Below, in pieces: positions 43,741 through 54,500 of a DNA stretch of 64,000 nucleotides. The first letter of the stretch is position 1. The number at the start of each line of letters is the position of its first letter. The notes under the pieces were generated by a model. The model had not been told where the DNA came from. It searched no databases and worked only from the letters and a program-made list of their open reading frames with translations. The position numbers were made by a program, and so were the translations under genes. Where the stretch lies: the NCBI RefSeq assembly GCF_039710355.1, contig NZ_JBDKWZ010000009.1:124001-188000 (forward strand), given 5' to 3'. Origin of the DNA: Rapidithrix thailandica. GTDB taxonomy: Bacteria > Bacteroidota > Bacteroidia > Cytophagales > Flammeovirgaceae.

Positions 43741-45315
43741 CTAGTAATTAGGATTTTGCTTCAACTTAGGATTCTTTGTTGCATCTATATCCGCTTGAGG
43801 AACAGGCCACAGATAGTTTTTGGTTGGATCAAACTTCCGGTCTTCCACTTTAATATGATCATCAGAAGTGAAGGTTACCTCTCCTGTGGTTGGGTTTACT
43901 GTACCGTTTCTTACTCCCATCACCGGTTTGTTCATCACGGTTTCGGCTGTTTTCCAACGCACAATGTCAAACCAACGGAAACCTTCCATGGCCAATTCTA
44001 CTCTTCTTTCTCTACGGATCAGTTGGCGTAAACTGGCTTGACCGCTGTAGGTCGCTTGATCTACATCTGGCATACCGGCACGTGTGCGGATTGCGTTCAA
44101 AGCATCGTATACACTTTGGTCAATTTGTCCTGCCTCTACTTTGGCTTCGGCATAGATCAACAAGACTTCCGCATAACGCATCAAAATCACATTCATCCCA
44201 TTGTTCCAGATATTGGCAAAACTGGATAAGGGATAGATGTATTTTTTAGAATTGTAACCGGTTTTGGACGTGTTATTTCCTAAGTAATGATCAGGAGAAG
44301 AAGGGTCCAAAGGGTTGAAAAACCGCTTTTCCCATTCTGCACCAGGGTAGAGTACCGTGGCGTCTAACCTAGGATCCCTGTTTTTATACGGCTGATCAAC
44401 ATCGTACAAAGCAGATTCTTCAATGGTTTTACCATCCAAACATTCGTAAGCATCTACTAAGCTTTGAATAGGCGTTACCGAACTCCAGCCACCGTCTCCG
44501 TTGGGAGCAAAAGATCCTTGAATCCAACTGGCGTAGTCGTCTTGAATGTATTGTACATCAAAAATTACTTCCTGATTGTTTTCATTCTCTTCGGTAAACA
44601 AGCCAACATAGTCCGGAAACAAGTCGTAAACTCCTAAGTCCATTACTTGTTTAGCTGTATTGGCAGCTTCTGAAAACTTGCCTTCGTAAAGCTCGATACG
44701 GGCTTTCAAACTTAATGCAGCTCCGCGGGTAGCCCGGCCTACGTTGTCGCCAGAATAGTCCAAAGGTAAATCAGCGGCAATCTCTCCCAATTCTTTTAAC
44801 AAAAACTCTACTACAGTGGCTCTGGGGGCTCTCTCAACATCTGAATCCTTTAAGTCCAATACGGTAGTAACCAAAGGAACATCCCCGTAAAGTTGGGTCA
44901 TCCAAAAGTAACTGTAAGCCCGCATGAACCGGGTTTCTCCTTTCAACCTTTTTTTAAGGGTTTCATCCATTGAAATTTTTTCGATGTTTTCCAATATCGA
45001 ATTACATCTCCGGATGATTGTGAAATCAAATCGGTCTACATTATCTGTTGGTGAAAAAGACCCATTGCCAATGGCCGTGTAGCCATCCCAGGTAAATTGG
45101 TTGTAGGCATTGTCCGAAGCACAATCCATATATAAAGAATGGTAAGCATCGTCATCCAGCTTGGCATAGCAAGCATTTACAGCCACCAGAGCATCGTTTT
45201 CATTTGTCCAAAATGAGCCGTTAGAAAGTTTATCCAGAGGATCCCTGTCCAGAAAGTCATCGCTACAGGCCGTTAAGCCAAAAAATATACTGATATATAA
45301 AAGGATTTTCTTCAT
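43741..45315 (-). CDS. susD: SusD/RagB-family glycan-binding lipoprotein (PUL2)
   Basis: 524 residues. Lipoprotein signal FFGLTACSDDF (Cys17) followed by the acidic surface-export signal. SusD signatures: GSFWTNENDALVAVNACY, RGETRFMRAYSYFWMTQLYGDVPLV-type region near 129-150 (KGETRFMRAYSYFWMT, LYGDVPLV), ALNAIRTRAGMPDV, LIRRERRVELAMEGFRWFDIVRW and the end YLWPVPQADIDATKN. It is the surface glycan-binding partner of SusC2, encoded 12 nt downstream of it. Confidence 0.96.
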   Translation of the reverse strand: MKKILLYISIFFGLTACSDDFLDRDPLDKLSNGSFWTNENDALVAVNACYAKLDDDAYHSLYMDCASDNAYNQFTWDGYTAIGNGSFSPTDNVDRFDFTIIRRCNSILENIEKISMDETLKKRLKGETRFMRAYSYFWMTQLYGDVPLVTTVLDLKDSDVERAPRATVVEFLLKELGEIAADLPLDYSGDNVGRATRGAALSLKARIELYEGKFSEAANTAKQVMDLGVYDLFPDYVGLFTEENENNQEVIFDVQYIQDDYASWIQGSFAPNGDGGWSSVTPIQSLVDAYECLDGKTIEESALYDVDQPYKNRDPRLDATVLYPGAEWEKRFFNPLDPSSPDHYLGNNTSKTGYNSKKYIYPLSSFANIWNNGMNVILMRYAEVLLIYAEAKVEAGQIDQSVYDALNAIRTRAGMPDVDQATYSGQASLRQLIRRERRVELAMEGFRWFDIVRWKTAETVMNKPVMGVRNGTVNPTTGEVTFTSDDHIKVEDRKFDPTKNYLWPVPQADIDATKNPKLKQNPNY

Positions 45316-45327
45316 TATCTTTCAAGT

Positions 45328-48300
45328 TTAGAATTTCACATTGACCCCTAAAGAGTGAGTTTTTACTTGTGGATAATAGTTTCCACGTGAGCCCGCAGGT
45401 GCTTCCGGGTCAAAACCTTTGTAAAAACTGGTGATGGTCATCAAGTTTTGTCCGCTGTAGTACACTCTTAAGCTCGATAAGCCTAAAGATTTTACGACCT
45501 CCTCAGAGAAAGTATATCCCAATTGTAAGTTCTTCAACCGCACATAAGAAGCGTCTTTTACCCAGAAAGAAGAAGTGTTACTTGGGTTGTTTTGAATACT
45601 GGTGCTGGTCAATACTCTTGGGAAATCTCCGTCCGGGTTTTCAGGAGTCCAACGGTCTCTGAATAAAGTAGAAGGGCTAGAGGTATAGCCTTCCATTTCT
45701 CCAATGGCTTCTCCCCATAAGTATCCTTTTACATCTGCGGCTCCTTGGAAGAATGCCGTCAGATCAAAACCTTTGTAAGCAAGTCCCAGGTTAAGTCCGA
45801 AAATCACTTTAGGGTCCCAGCTGCCTAAATATACCCGGTCAGCTCCATCAATTTTACCATCTCCGTTTTGATCTTTGTATTTGATATCACCGGGAGCGAT
45901 CGGGGCACCCCCTGTTTGTGTTGCATGGGCATCTACTTCGTCTTGGGATTGAAAGATTCCAATGGCTTCGTATCCATAGTAAGAATTAACAGGCAGACCT
46001 AAATCTCTTACTTTATAGCCATCGATGATGGGCTCAATACCTCTCAAATTGGTCACTTCGTTTTCGATGAAAGATATATTTGCTGCAATTCTATAATCTA
46101 TCTCATTGAAACTGTCTTTGTAGCCTGCTTGAAATTCCCATCCGGTGTTCTTGATCTCTCCGGCATTTTGTGTAGGAGGTTTCAAAGCAAACATGGGTGA
46201 TACGGGTAATTCCATCAAGATATCGTGGGTGTATTTGTAGAAGTAGTCGGCCGAGAAGGTCAACTTTCCTTTTAACAAGGCCATATCTACCCCAATATCA
46301 TAGGTTTCGGTAGATTCCCAAGTGACGTTTGAATTAGCCGCAAAGATTTCGGCAGCACCGTTGGCGATCTTGCCTCCGAAGTTATAATTCACCGGATAAC
46401 CGCCTTCATTTTTGGTAGAGAACGTATAGGCATAAGGGTAGTAAGATAAGGCTCCCTGGTTACCCAACATACCCCAAGAAGCTCGTAACTTGAGGTCTGT
46501 GAAAAGGTCTTGCCCTTTCATAAACATTTCCTCTGAAATCCGCCATCCGGCTGAGAATGATGGAAAAGCTCCCCAGCGGTTATTTTTCGGAAAACGGGAA
46601 GAAGCATCGTATCTCAAGTTGGCTTCCAAAAGGTATTTGCCATCAAAATCGTAATTGACCCTACCGAAGAATGACCGCATAGCCAACTCATTGCCCGAAC
46701 CTTCTGTTTGTTGGCCTTCCTTGCTACCCGCATCAATTTCACCTAACTGGTTGTTCAGGAAGTTTTTCCGCAATGCCTGTGTCTTATCAAAACGGTAATA
46801 CTCTTGTTCCGCCCCAACCAATACTTTGAAGTAATGTTTGTTGAGCGTTTTTTCATATTCGGCGATTCCCCTCATGGTCAATTGCGTGCTGTTGGCCCGG
46901 TAGTCCCGTTGTTCGTTCGGCCCTTGATAGAGGGTAGGTTGTTTGGTGTCAAAATCATAGTATTGGATGTCTTTGATAAAGCGCTCTCCAATATCCTGAA
47001 ATCCTTTATAGGCAAAATTACCTCTTACACTTAATCCCTCTGCCAGTTTGTAAGTCGCATTAAAAATAGCCAGCGTTCTGTGGTAACTTGAATTATTGGT
47101 AGCACCGAGGTCCATCCAGGCAAGAGGGTTTCCGTCACCGGCATATCCGTAAGTTCCGTCCGAATGTTTGTAAGGAATCCAAGGAGAAATCCGGTTGATT
47201 TGTCGGAATATTTGCCCCAAATCACCAGTAAAAGGTTGTGTCGGTTCTTTTACTTTGGAAAGGCTAAACGAAAGGTTCATGCCTACATCCAGCCGCTCAC
47301 CTACTTTACTGTTAAAATTTGTACGGAAATTATAGCGGTCGTTAGATGAGTTTTTAATTACCCCTTCTTGTCCGAAATAACCGAACGAAAACATGTATTT
47401 TGTTTGCTCTGTTCCACCGTTAAGGTTAACATTATGATTTTGTTGAAACCCTGAGCCCTGATAAAATAAGTCTAACCAATCGGTATTCGGATAATGATCA
47501 GGGTCGCTACCGTCTCGGAATTTTTGGATTTCTTGGTCAGTCCACAAAGGTGATTTTCCTTCATTAGCCAGTGCTTCGTTGTACAATTCGGCATATTCCG
47601 CAGAAGATAATTTTTCCGGCAGACGGGTAGGATTTTGCCAACCGATATAGGCGGAGTAAGAAAGTTGCATGGGTTGTGCTTTCCCTTTTTTAGTGGTAAT
47701 CAAGATTACCCCGTTGGCGGCTCTGGATCCATAGATTGCTGCGGAAGCGGCATCTTTCAAGACTGAAATGCTTTCGATATCATTCGGATCGATATCGTTC
47801 ATAGAAGATTCGATTCCGTCTACCAACACCATAGGTCCGGCAGAGTTACCGATAGTCCCAACACCCCGTACCCGGATGGTTCCGGCATCTTTACCTGGCT
47901 GTCCGCTGTTTTGTACGATGGTCATCCCCGGTACGGCTCCTTGCAATGCCGAAGAAATATTGGATACCGGACGAGAGGCCAACTCTTCTGATGACACAGT
48001 TGCAACCGACCCGGTTAAGTTTACTTTCTTTTGTGTGCCATAACCCACCACCACGACTTCTTCCAGTTGAGATACATCGGATTGCAGGACAATGTTGATG
48101 GTCGATTGGTTGTTGATGGCCACTTCTTGCGTTTGAAAACCGATAAAGCTAAAAATCAAGCTACTTCCTTCCGGAACGGTCAGTTTATAATTGCCATCCA
48201 AGTCCGTAGAAGTACCGGTACCGGTTCCTTTTACCAGAATGGTGACACCGGGTAGTGGTTGGCCATCTTCATTGGATGTCACAGTTCCTGAAACCACTAC

Positions 48301-48696
48301 TTCTTGTTGTACTTCTTCCGTTAGTTCTTGTACCTGGCGCTTTCCGATAAAGATGGTTTTTCCTACCTTTTTAAATTTCAGGTTGGTGTAGCGCGAGATG
48401 GCTACCAAACATTCATTGACCGAAGCGTTTTCAATGTCTGCTTCCAGAAGGATCTGAGCCCGGTTGGCAATTAGTTGGTCCTTCCCAAAAATTTCATATC
48501 CACTTTTGTTCGAAATGATCTGTAAGGCTTGCATTACAGATGTTCCTTTCCTGAGGGTAATATTCTCCTCCGCCCGGGATTGAGCGATGGTTTGATTAAA
48601 TAAAAGTGATATTCCCCAAAATAGAAAGGTTACCTGTAGGCCCCGTTTAAAAAAAAGGTACCCCATGTGTATTAGGTAATAAACTGAATACTTCAT
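45328..48696 (-). CDS. susC: SusC/RagA-family TonB-dependent transporter with STN domain (PUL2)
   Basis: 1122 residues. Signal sequence to about 39 (FNQTIAQS); STN domain about 45-118 (GTSVMQALQIISNKSGYEI, LKFKKVGKTIFIG); carboxypeptidase-regulatory-like domain about 133-205 (VSGTVTSNEDGQPLPGVTI, LIFSFIGFQTQEV); plug from about 218 (EEVVVVGYGTQKKVNLTG, DAASAAIYGSRAANGVILI); barrel ending LGVNVKF. It imports the PUL2 glycan and signals through its STN domain to FecR2. The N-terminal MKYSVYYLIHMG could start at the second Met. Confidence 0.96.
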   Translation of the reverse strand: MKYSVYYLIHMGYLFFKRGLQVTFLFWGISLLFNQTIAQSRAEENITLRKGTSVMQALQIISNKSGYEIFGKDQLIANRAQILLEADIENASVNECLVAISRYTNLKFKKVGKTIFIGKRQVQELTEEVQQEVVVSGTVTSNEDGQPLPGVTILVKGTGTGTSTDLDGNYKLTVPEGSSLIFSFIGFQTQEVAINNQSTINIVLQSDVSQLEEVVVVGYGTQKKVNLTGSVATVSSEELASRPVSNISSALQGAVPGMTIVQNSGQPGKDAGTIRVRGVGTIGNSAGPMVLVDGIESSMNDIDPNDIESISVLKDAASAAIYGSRAANGVILITTKKGKAQPMQLSYSAYIGWQNPTRLPEKLSSAEYAELYNEALANEGKSPLWTDQEIQKFRDGSDPDHYPNTDWLDLFYQGSGFQQNHNVNLNGGTEQTKYMFSFGYFGQEGVIKNSSNDRYNFRTNFNSKVGERLDVGMNLSFSLSKVKEPTQPFTGDLGQIFRQINRISPWIPYKHSDGTYGYAGDGNPLAWMDLGATNNSSYHRTLAIFNATYKLAEGLSVRGNFAYKGFQDIGERFIKDIQYYDFDTKQPTLYQGPNEQRDYRANSTQLTMRGIAEYEKTLNKHYFKVLVGAEQEYYRFDKTQALRKNFLNNQLGEIDAGSKEGQQTEGSGNELAMRSFFGRVNYDFDGKYLLEANLRYDASSRFPKNNRWGAFPSFSAGWRISEEMFMKGQDLFTDLKLRASWGMLGNQGALSYYPYAYTFSTKNEGGYPVNYNFGGKIANGAAEIFAANSNVTWESTETYDIGVDMALLKGKLTFSADYFYKYTHDILMELPVSPMFALKPPTQNAGEIKNTGWEFQAGYKDSFNEIDYRIAANISFIENEVTNLRGIEPIIDGYKVRDLGLPVNSYYGYEAIGIFQSQDEVDAHATQTGGAPIAPGDIKYKDQNGDGKIDGADRVYLGSWDPKVIFGLNLGLAYKGFDLTAFFQGAADVKGYLWGEAIGEMEGYTSSPSTLFRDRWTPENPDGDFPRVLTSTSIQNNPSNTSSFWVKDASYVRLKNLQLGYTFSEEVVKSLGLSSLRVYYSGQNLMTITSFYKGFDPEAPAGSRGNYYPQVKTHSLGVNVKF

Positions 48697-48734
48697 ATTT
48701 TTATACTTAGAAATTACACAATAAAATTTCGCTT

Positions 48735-48778
48735 AGAGCTGCTGCACGGGGTCGCGCTTAGTGCAACAGCTCTTTTTT
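48735..48778 (+). terminator. Hairpin upstream of susC2, terminator-like on the antisense strand
   Basis: AGAGCTGCTGCAC (48735-48747) pairs with GTGCAACAGCTCT (48761-48773), one mismatch, and is followed on the plus strand by TTTTT. No plus-strand gene ends here. It begins 39 nt upstream of the susC2 start, the same distance as the hairpin before susC1. It could be the end of an antisense RNA over the susC leader, or a leader stem in the sense mRNA. Confidence 0.5.
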
Positions 48779-48936
48779 ATAGTAGAATAATTAGCATAGC
48801 TATTCCTCCAATTCAGATGTGTATGGAGGTAGGGTTTAACTGGTATTAAATCGCTTCATAGGCATAAATTTTCATTTTTTAATGTGATCTGTTCCTTAAA
48901 AAAAATCCTTGGAAAAGCATGTTGAGAGCGGCTTTT

Positions 48937-49950
48937 CTAAGGGAAGATGGTTACGGTTTTATTTTTAATAGAAAATTGAAAATCAGCACTGTAGCTAATG
49001 CCCTCTAAGATGTATTCCAGGGTTTTATTTTCGAATCTTCCGCTATAAGTCTGTTGGAGGTTTATCCCGGGACGAATGGTAAATTTCACTCCATAGATGC
49101 GTTCCAGGTCTTGAAATATGGATTGGAGCTTTTCTGACTGACAAATAAAGATATAGTCTTTCCAACCTGTCACATTCTCTTGATGGAAGGTTGAGATTTT
49201 ATAGTCGGCTTGATGATCCGTTAGGGTGGCTTGTTGCCCTGGATTTAAGGAAAATTGGACGTTATGCAAAGTATCTTTTACCTGTACCTTCCCTTCTACC
49301 AAGGCAATCCGGGTTTGTTGGTTTCGGGTGTTTACGTTGAATTGGGTACCGGTTACCAAAGTGTTTATGGACTTTGTTATGACGGTGAAAGGATGAAGGG
49401 AATCTGAGTGTACGTCAAAGTATGCTTCTCCTTCCAAATAGATGGTTCGGGGTTGAAAGGGTTCGGTAAATTTTAACTGACTTTCAGCATTGACTTTCAC
49501 CGTAGAACCATCGGGCAGTTTGATGGTTTTGAGTTGGCCGGCCGGTACGTCAAGACTTTTCCAAACCCAAGCAGGGGCCTTTATTTCTTCTTGTCTTGGA
49601 GGTTGTTGGTAAAGGATATAACCGATGCCTAAAGCGAGGATCAGAATTGCCGCATATTTTACAAAGCGGTTTAGCCAATGTTGTGATTTGAATGTGTGGA
49701 TGTGGGTTTTGGATGAATCAACTTGAGCAATGCTTTGATGAATCCGGGTAAGCAATGCTTCAGAACGTTCAAAGCGGTCTGATTTAAAAGAAAGAGTTTG
49801 GACAATCTTCCGGGCATGTTGGATCTCCGCTTGCTTTTCGGGGTGTTCTTGTACATACTTTTCCCAAAGAGCCGCATCCTTTCCTTCTTTCACCCAGGAT
49901 TGAAAGCTTTCGGAATATATTAAATCGGTTAGTTGTAAATCTTTTTTCAT
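48937..49950 (-). CDS. FecR-family anti-sigma factor (PUL2)
   Basis: 337 residues: cytoplasmic N-terminus (1-92), membrane helix about 97-113 (YAAILILALGIGYILY), periplasmic FecR domain (DVPAGQLKTIKLPDGSTVKVN, IYLEGEAYFDVHSDSLHPF, LVTGTQFNVN) and a C-terminal STN-like domain (SEKLQSIFQDLERIYGVKF) ending NKTVTIFP. It relays the SusC2 signal to the sigma factor encoded divergently at 50143. It precedes susC2 by 240 nt. Confidence 0.95.
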   Translation of the reverse strand: MKKDLQLTDLIYSESFQSWVKEGKDAALWEKYVQEHPEKQAEIQHARKIVQTLSFKSDRFERSEALLTRIHQSIAQVDSSKTHIHTFKSQHWLNRFVKYAAILILALGIGYILYQQPPRQEEIKAPAWVWKSLDVPAGQLKTIKLPDGSTVKVNAESQLKFTEPFQPRTIYLEGEAYFDVHSDSLHPFTVITKSINTLVTGTQFNVNTRNQQTRIALVEGKVQVKDTLHNVQFSLNPGQQATLTDHQADYKISTFHQENVTGWKDYIFICQSEKLQSIFQDLERIYGVKFTIRPGINLQQTYSGRFENKTLEYILEGISYSADFQFSIKNKTVTIFP

Positions 49951-50142
49951 TTTCGAATTCTTATTCTGCCCAAGCAGCTAGTTCTTTTCGGAGCTGATGA
50001 TTTCTCCCCGAATATTGAAGCGTTCATACTTAAGTTCCTTCAATGCTTTTTTGATACTCAGTATTTTTTAATTTTTTTTCTTTTTTTAGTAAAATCCCTA
50101 TCTATATTGCAGGAAGGGATAAAATTTTTGGCATTTGAAAAC

Positions 50143-50730
50143 ATGAGTAAGGCGACATCTCTGGGAGAGCAAAGTTTATGGGAACAATTTAAGGAAGGTG
50201 ATTCCTTCAGTTTTGATAATTTGTACCGAAACTATTCTTCTATGTTGTATGCCTACGGCATTAAAATTATTCCCGAACCTTCGATAGTGGAAGATGTGAT
50301 TCACGATCTTTTTGTAGAGTTGTGGCAAAGAAAAACACAATTACCCACTCCTGAAAATATCAAGTTCTATTTATTAAGAGCTTTACGCAATAAGTTATTC
50401 AAAGTACTGAATAAGAGGACTGATCTGAGCATTGACGATCAACAAGCTTTTCCTTTGGAGATTTCTCAAGAGGCTATGATTATCCAAGAGGAAAACCACC
50501 GGCAACTTCATCGAGAGTTACAAAACGGCCTCAACCAACTCACCAAGCGGCAACGGGAAATCTTGTATTTGAAATTTAATGAAGATATGAGTTACCAGGA
50601 GATTGCCAACGTGACACAAATGAATTATCAATCGGTGGTCAATACGATTTACCGGGCCATTCAAACGTTGAGGTCGCAGGTAAAACTTCCCACCGCAATT
50701 TTGTTGCTTTTGCTCTCTCAGTTGCACTAA
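50143..50730 (+). CDS. ECF RNA polymerase sigma factor (PUL2, divergent)
   Basis: 195 residues from the ATG at 50143 (MSKATSLGEQ); a TTG 36 nt upstream is in frame but less likely. Region 2 (FDNLYRNYSSMLYAYGIK, VEDVIHDLFVELWQRK, NIKFYLLRALRNKLFK) and region 4 (LTKRQREILYLKFNEDMSYQ, IANVTQMNYQSVVNTIYRAI) are clear, with a hydrophobic tail (TAILLLLLSQLH). It is transcribed away from the fecR2-susC2-susD2-GH2 operon that it most likely controls, unlike PUL1, where the sigma gene is in line. Confidence 0.94.
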   Translation: MSKATSLGEQSLWEQFKEGDSFSFDNLYRNYSSMLYAYGIKIIPEPSIVEDVIHDLFVELWQRKTQLPTPENIKFYLLRALRNKLFKVLNKRTDLSIDDQQAFPLEISQEAMIIQEENHRQLHRELQNGLNQLTKRQREILYLKFNEDMSYQEIANVTQMNYQSVVNTIYRAIQTLRSQVKLPTAILLLLLSQLH

Positions 50731-50844
50731 AGTAGCAAAGAGGCGGACTTTTTCTACTTAAATGCCAAGTCGATTTGTTAAAAATTGAAAAAAAGATTCT
50801 AAGATTCTTTTTTTATTGTCATTTTTGTACCGCAAGAAATAACG

Positions 50845-51222
50845 ATGTCCAAAAAATTAATCCATATTACATTAACACTCTTGGTGTTGATTGGCACAGT
50901 AGGGTTGCCCATACAAAAGCACTTCTGCGGAGAACTGCTCCAGGAAGTAGGTTTGTTGCCGCAGTCATCTTCTTGTTGTGATATGGAAGATATGGATAGC
51001 GATTGTTGTCACAACCAGGTGGAAACCCTTCAGATTGACGATTATCACAAAGTGAAGTTCGATTTGTACTTTGCAAATGTGCTTTGTGTATTACCTTCTA
51101 TTCGTCCGTTCCTGGTTGATTTACTTCCTATAGAATCTTTCGAAAATACCGACTGGGTCTTTTATGACCCGCCTCTCTACGCCCATGACCTCCCGGTATG
51201 GGTTCAATCTTTCCGTTTGTAG
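50845..51222 (+). CDS. HYC_CC_PP-family protein
   Basis: 125 residues. N-terminal hydrophobic helix (about 5-22), then the motif set that names the family: HFC (27-29, His-Tyr/Phe-Cys), two CC pairs (SSCCDM, SDCCHN, about 47-60, with His and acidic residues) and a C-terminal DPPLY. The Cys/His/Met/Asp clusters suggest a periplasmic metal-binding protein. It heads the heavy-metal efflux cluster, which supports a role in sensing or carrying the metal. No experimental function is known to me. Confidence 0.82.
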   Translation: MSKKLIHITLTLLVLIGTVGLPIQKHFCGELLQEVGLLPQSSSCCDMEDMDSDCCHNQVETLQIDDYHKVKFDLYFANVLCVLPSIRPFLVDLLPIESFENTDWVFYDPPLYAHDLPVWVQSFRL

Positions 51223-51515
51223 ACTTCCAGTTGTAGTGCAAGAGAGCTATTGTGCCTAGGTAACATTTAATCCTGACAACAGAAGAAGATCAGGTACGAC
51301 TGAGCGATGTCTATCAATGCTTTTTCCTATAAAGTTCCCATTTTGATTTACCAGATGGCTATTTGTTAGTTATTTGAAAGGAAATGGACTTTATTGTCTT
51401 CCGGTATCTCGGATAGTTTGGGAAAACGAAGGAAGAAGCCCACAAGTCGTCAGGCCAGGCACTTCTCCGTTTATCTAATTTATTTATTATGTAATAAGTT
51501 ATTAATCAGATATTT

Positions 51516-54500
51516 ATGATTAACTCACTCATCCGGTTTTTTCTGGAAAACCGATTGGTTACCGGGCTGCTGTTTCTCTTTGTCATTGGCTGGGGAATCA
51601 TCAGTGCCCCTTTTGATCTGGGGATAGGTTTTTTACCTTCCGATCCTGTGGCTGTAGATGCCATTCCTGATATAGGTGAAAATCAACAAATAGTCTTTAC
51701 TCAGTGGCAAGGCCGTTCGCCTCAAGACATCGAAGACCAGGTCTCTTATCCCCTGACTACAGCTTTGTTGGGGATACCAGGCGTGAAAACCATCCGGAGT
51801 TCTTCGATGTTCGGACTGTCCAGTATTTACATCATATTCGAAGAAGGCATCGAATTTTATTGGAGCCGCTCTCGTATTTTGGAAAAACTCAACTCCCTGC
51901 CTTCGGGTTTGCTACCGGAAGGGGCTCAGCCGGCCTTAGGGCCTGATGCCACTGCCTTGGGGCAGATCTTCTGGTATACCCTTGAAGGGCGGGATAAAGA
52001 TGGAAATCCTACCGGAGGTTGGGATTTGCACGAGTTGCGTACCATTCAGGATTACCAGGTGAAATTTGCCTTGATGTCTTCCGGAGGGGTTTCGGAAATC
52101 GCATCCATCGGAGGATTTGTCAAAGAATATCAAGTCGACCTGGATCCCAATGCGTTAAAAGCTCATCAAGTAACTTTAACCCAGGTGGTGAAAGGTATTA
52201 AAGAAAGTAACCTGGATGTAGGGGCCCGGACGATTGAAATTAACAATGCCGAATATTTTGTGCGTGGCTTAGGGTATATCCAATCTCTGGAAGATTTGGA
52301 AGAATCGGTGATAACCGTGCGCAACAATACTCCGATCCGTATCAAGGATGTGGGAGTAGTGAGTCTGGGACCTGCCGAGCGAAGAGGAATGCTGGACAAG
52401 TCGGGGAGTGAAGCCGTTGGTGGTGTTGTTGTGGCCCGGTACGGCTCCAATCCTCTGCAAGTGATTCAAAATGTTAAAGAGAAAATCAAGGAGATTGAAG
52501 CAGGTTTGCCTACAAAAACACTGGCTGACGGTACGGTTTCTCAAGTAAAAGTTATCCCTTTCTACGACCGTACCCAACTCATTAACGAAACTTTAGGAAC
52601 TCTCAAAGAGGCCCTTACTTTGGAAATTTTGATTACCGTCATTGTCATTATCGTGATGGTGATTAACCTGAGGGCTTCCGTACTGATCTCAGGCATGTTG
52701 CCTTTGGCCGTTTTGATGGTGTTTATCGCCATGAAACAGTTTGGCGTAGATGCCAATATTGTCTCCCTTTCGGGGATTGCTATCGCTATCGGTACCATTG
52801 TCGATGTGGGGATTGTGCTGTCGGAAAATATGATTAAACATCTCCATCAGCACAAGGATAAGCCCGTACTCACCGTAGTGTACGAGGCCGCAGCCGAAGT
52901 ATCCGGAGCCATTCTTACGGCAGTGTCCACGACCATTGTTAGTTTTATTCCCGTATTTGCTTTACAAGGAGCAGAGGGAAAACTTTTCTCTCCCTTGGCA
53001 TTTACCAAAACCTTCGCCTTGATTGCGGCCGTTATTATTGCCTTGGTCATTATTCCTAGTTTTGCGTATTGGTTTTTTGCCAAGTTTCCACAAAAGAAAA
53101 GTAAAAAATTGTCGGCTTATACCAAGTTGTTATGGAATGCAGTGTTGGTGATAGGCGGTGCCGTACTTGCTTTTTCTTCGTCAATGTTTTTAGGATTTGT
53201 ATTGATATTGGCGGGCTTGATAAATGCCATTCAGTTCTTTTTCCCTTCATTAAAAAATTACACCGTTTGGGCGAACAGCGGCATGGTAATTTTGGCAGTG
53301 GCCTACTTACTCACCTATGAGTGGATGCCATTGGGTCCGGCCTATAGCATTTGGCTTAATTTCTTGTTTGTTGCCATCATCTTGGTGTTGGTATTGGGTG
53401 GCTTCCGGGTGTTTCAACAGTTTTATCCGCGCATTCTAAAATTATGTCTGGACTATCCTAAACAGTTTTTGCTCTTGCCCATGAGTATTGTATTGCTTGG
53501 CATGATGATTTGGCAAGGCTTTGACAAACTCTTTGGCTGGACGGCTCAGGGTATGGAAAAGGCAGGCGTGAATATTGGCTCCTCTTCTCTTTATACAGCC
53601 TTGGACGAAACCTTTCCCGGTATCGGAAAAGAATTTATGCCCGCCTTGGACGAAGGTTCCTTTTTATTAATGCCTACTTCGATGCCGCATGCCGGTATTG
53701 CGCAGAATAAGTTGGTGTTACAACAATTGGATATGGCGGTAACGGCCATTCCCGAAGTGGAAAATGTCGTGGGGAAATTAGGTAGGGTAGAGTCGGCTTT
53801 GGATCCTGCTCCGATTTCCATGTATGAGAATGTCATCCTGTACCGGAGCGAGTACATTGTAAACGATGAAGGTGAACGCAAGCGCTTCAAAACACGACAA
53901 GGACAATTTTTGATGTTGTCTGATGAAGGAGAAGAATTGCCCATTCTGGAAGGGCAGGAGCCGTATATAGATCCGGCTCGCTTGATCCCGGATGAAGACG
54001 GGGAGTATTTCCGGCAATGGAGGGAACATATCCATTCACCGGATGATATTTGGCAGGAAATCGTCAAAGCCACCAAGCTGCCTGGGGTGACCTCCGCTCC
54101 CAAATTACAGCCTATCGAGACGCGCTTGGTCATGTTGCAAACCGGGATGCGAGCGCCCATGGGGATAAAAGTGAAAGGACCGGATTTGAGAACCATTGAG
54201 GAGTTCGGTTTACAGTTGGAAGCCTTTCTCAAGGAGGTGCCTTCTGTTAAAGCGGAAGCGGTCTTTGCCGACCGGATTGTAGGGAAACCTTATTTGGAAA
54301 TTGAAATCGACCGGAACAAAGCTGCCCGCTACGGGTTGTCTATTGCCCAGGTACAACAAGTGATTGAAACAGCCATTGGGGGAATGCCTTTGAGCTATAC
54401 CGTAGAGGGCCGCGAGCGCTATCCGGTGCGGGTACGTTATGCCCGGGAATTGCGGGACGACCCGGATAAAATCCGTTCGATTTTATTACCAACACCTACC

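Noticed and set aside
53591..54232. 213-codon minus-strand frame inside the RND pump gene
   Set aside because: It is antisense to conserved pump motifs (EFMPALDEG). The Ser/Cys-rich translation is typical of a shadow frame.
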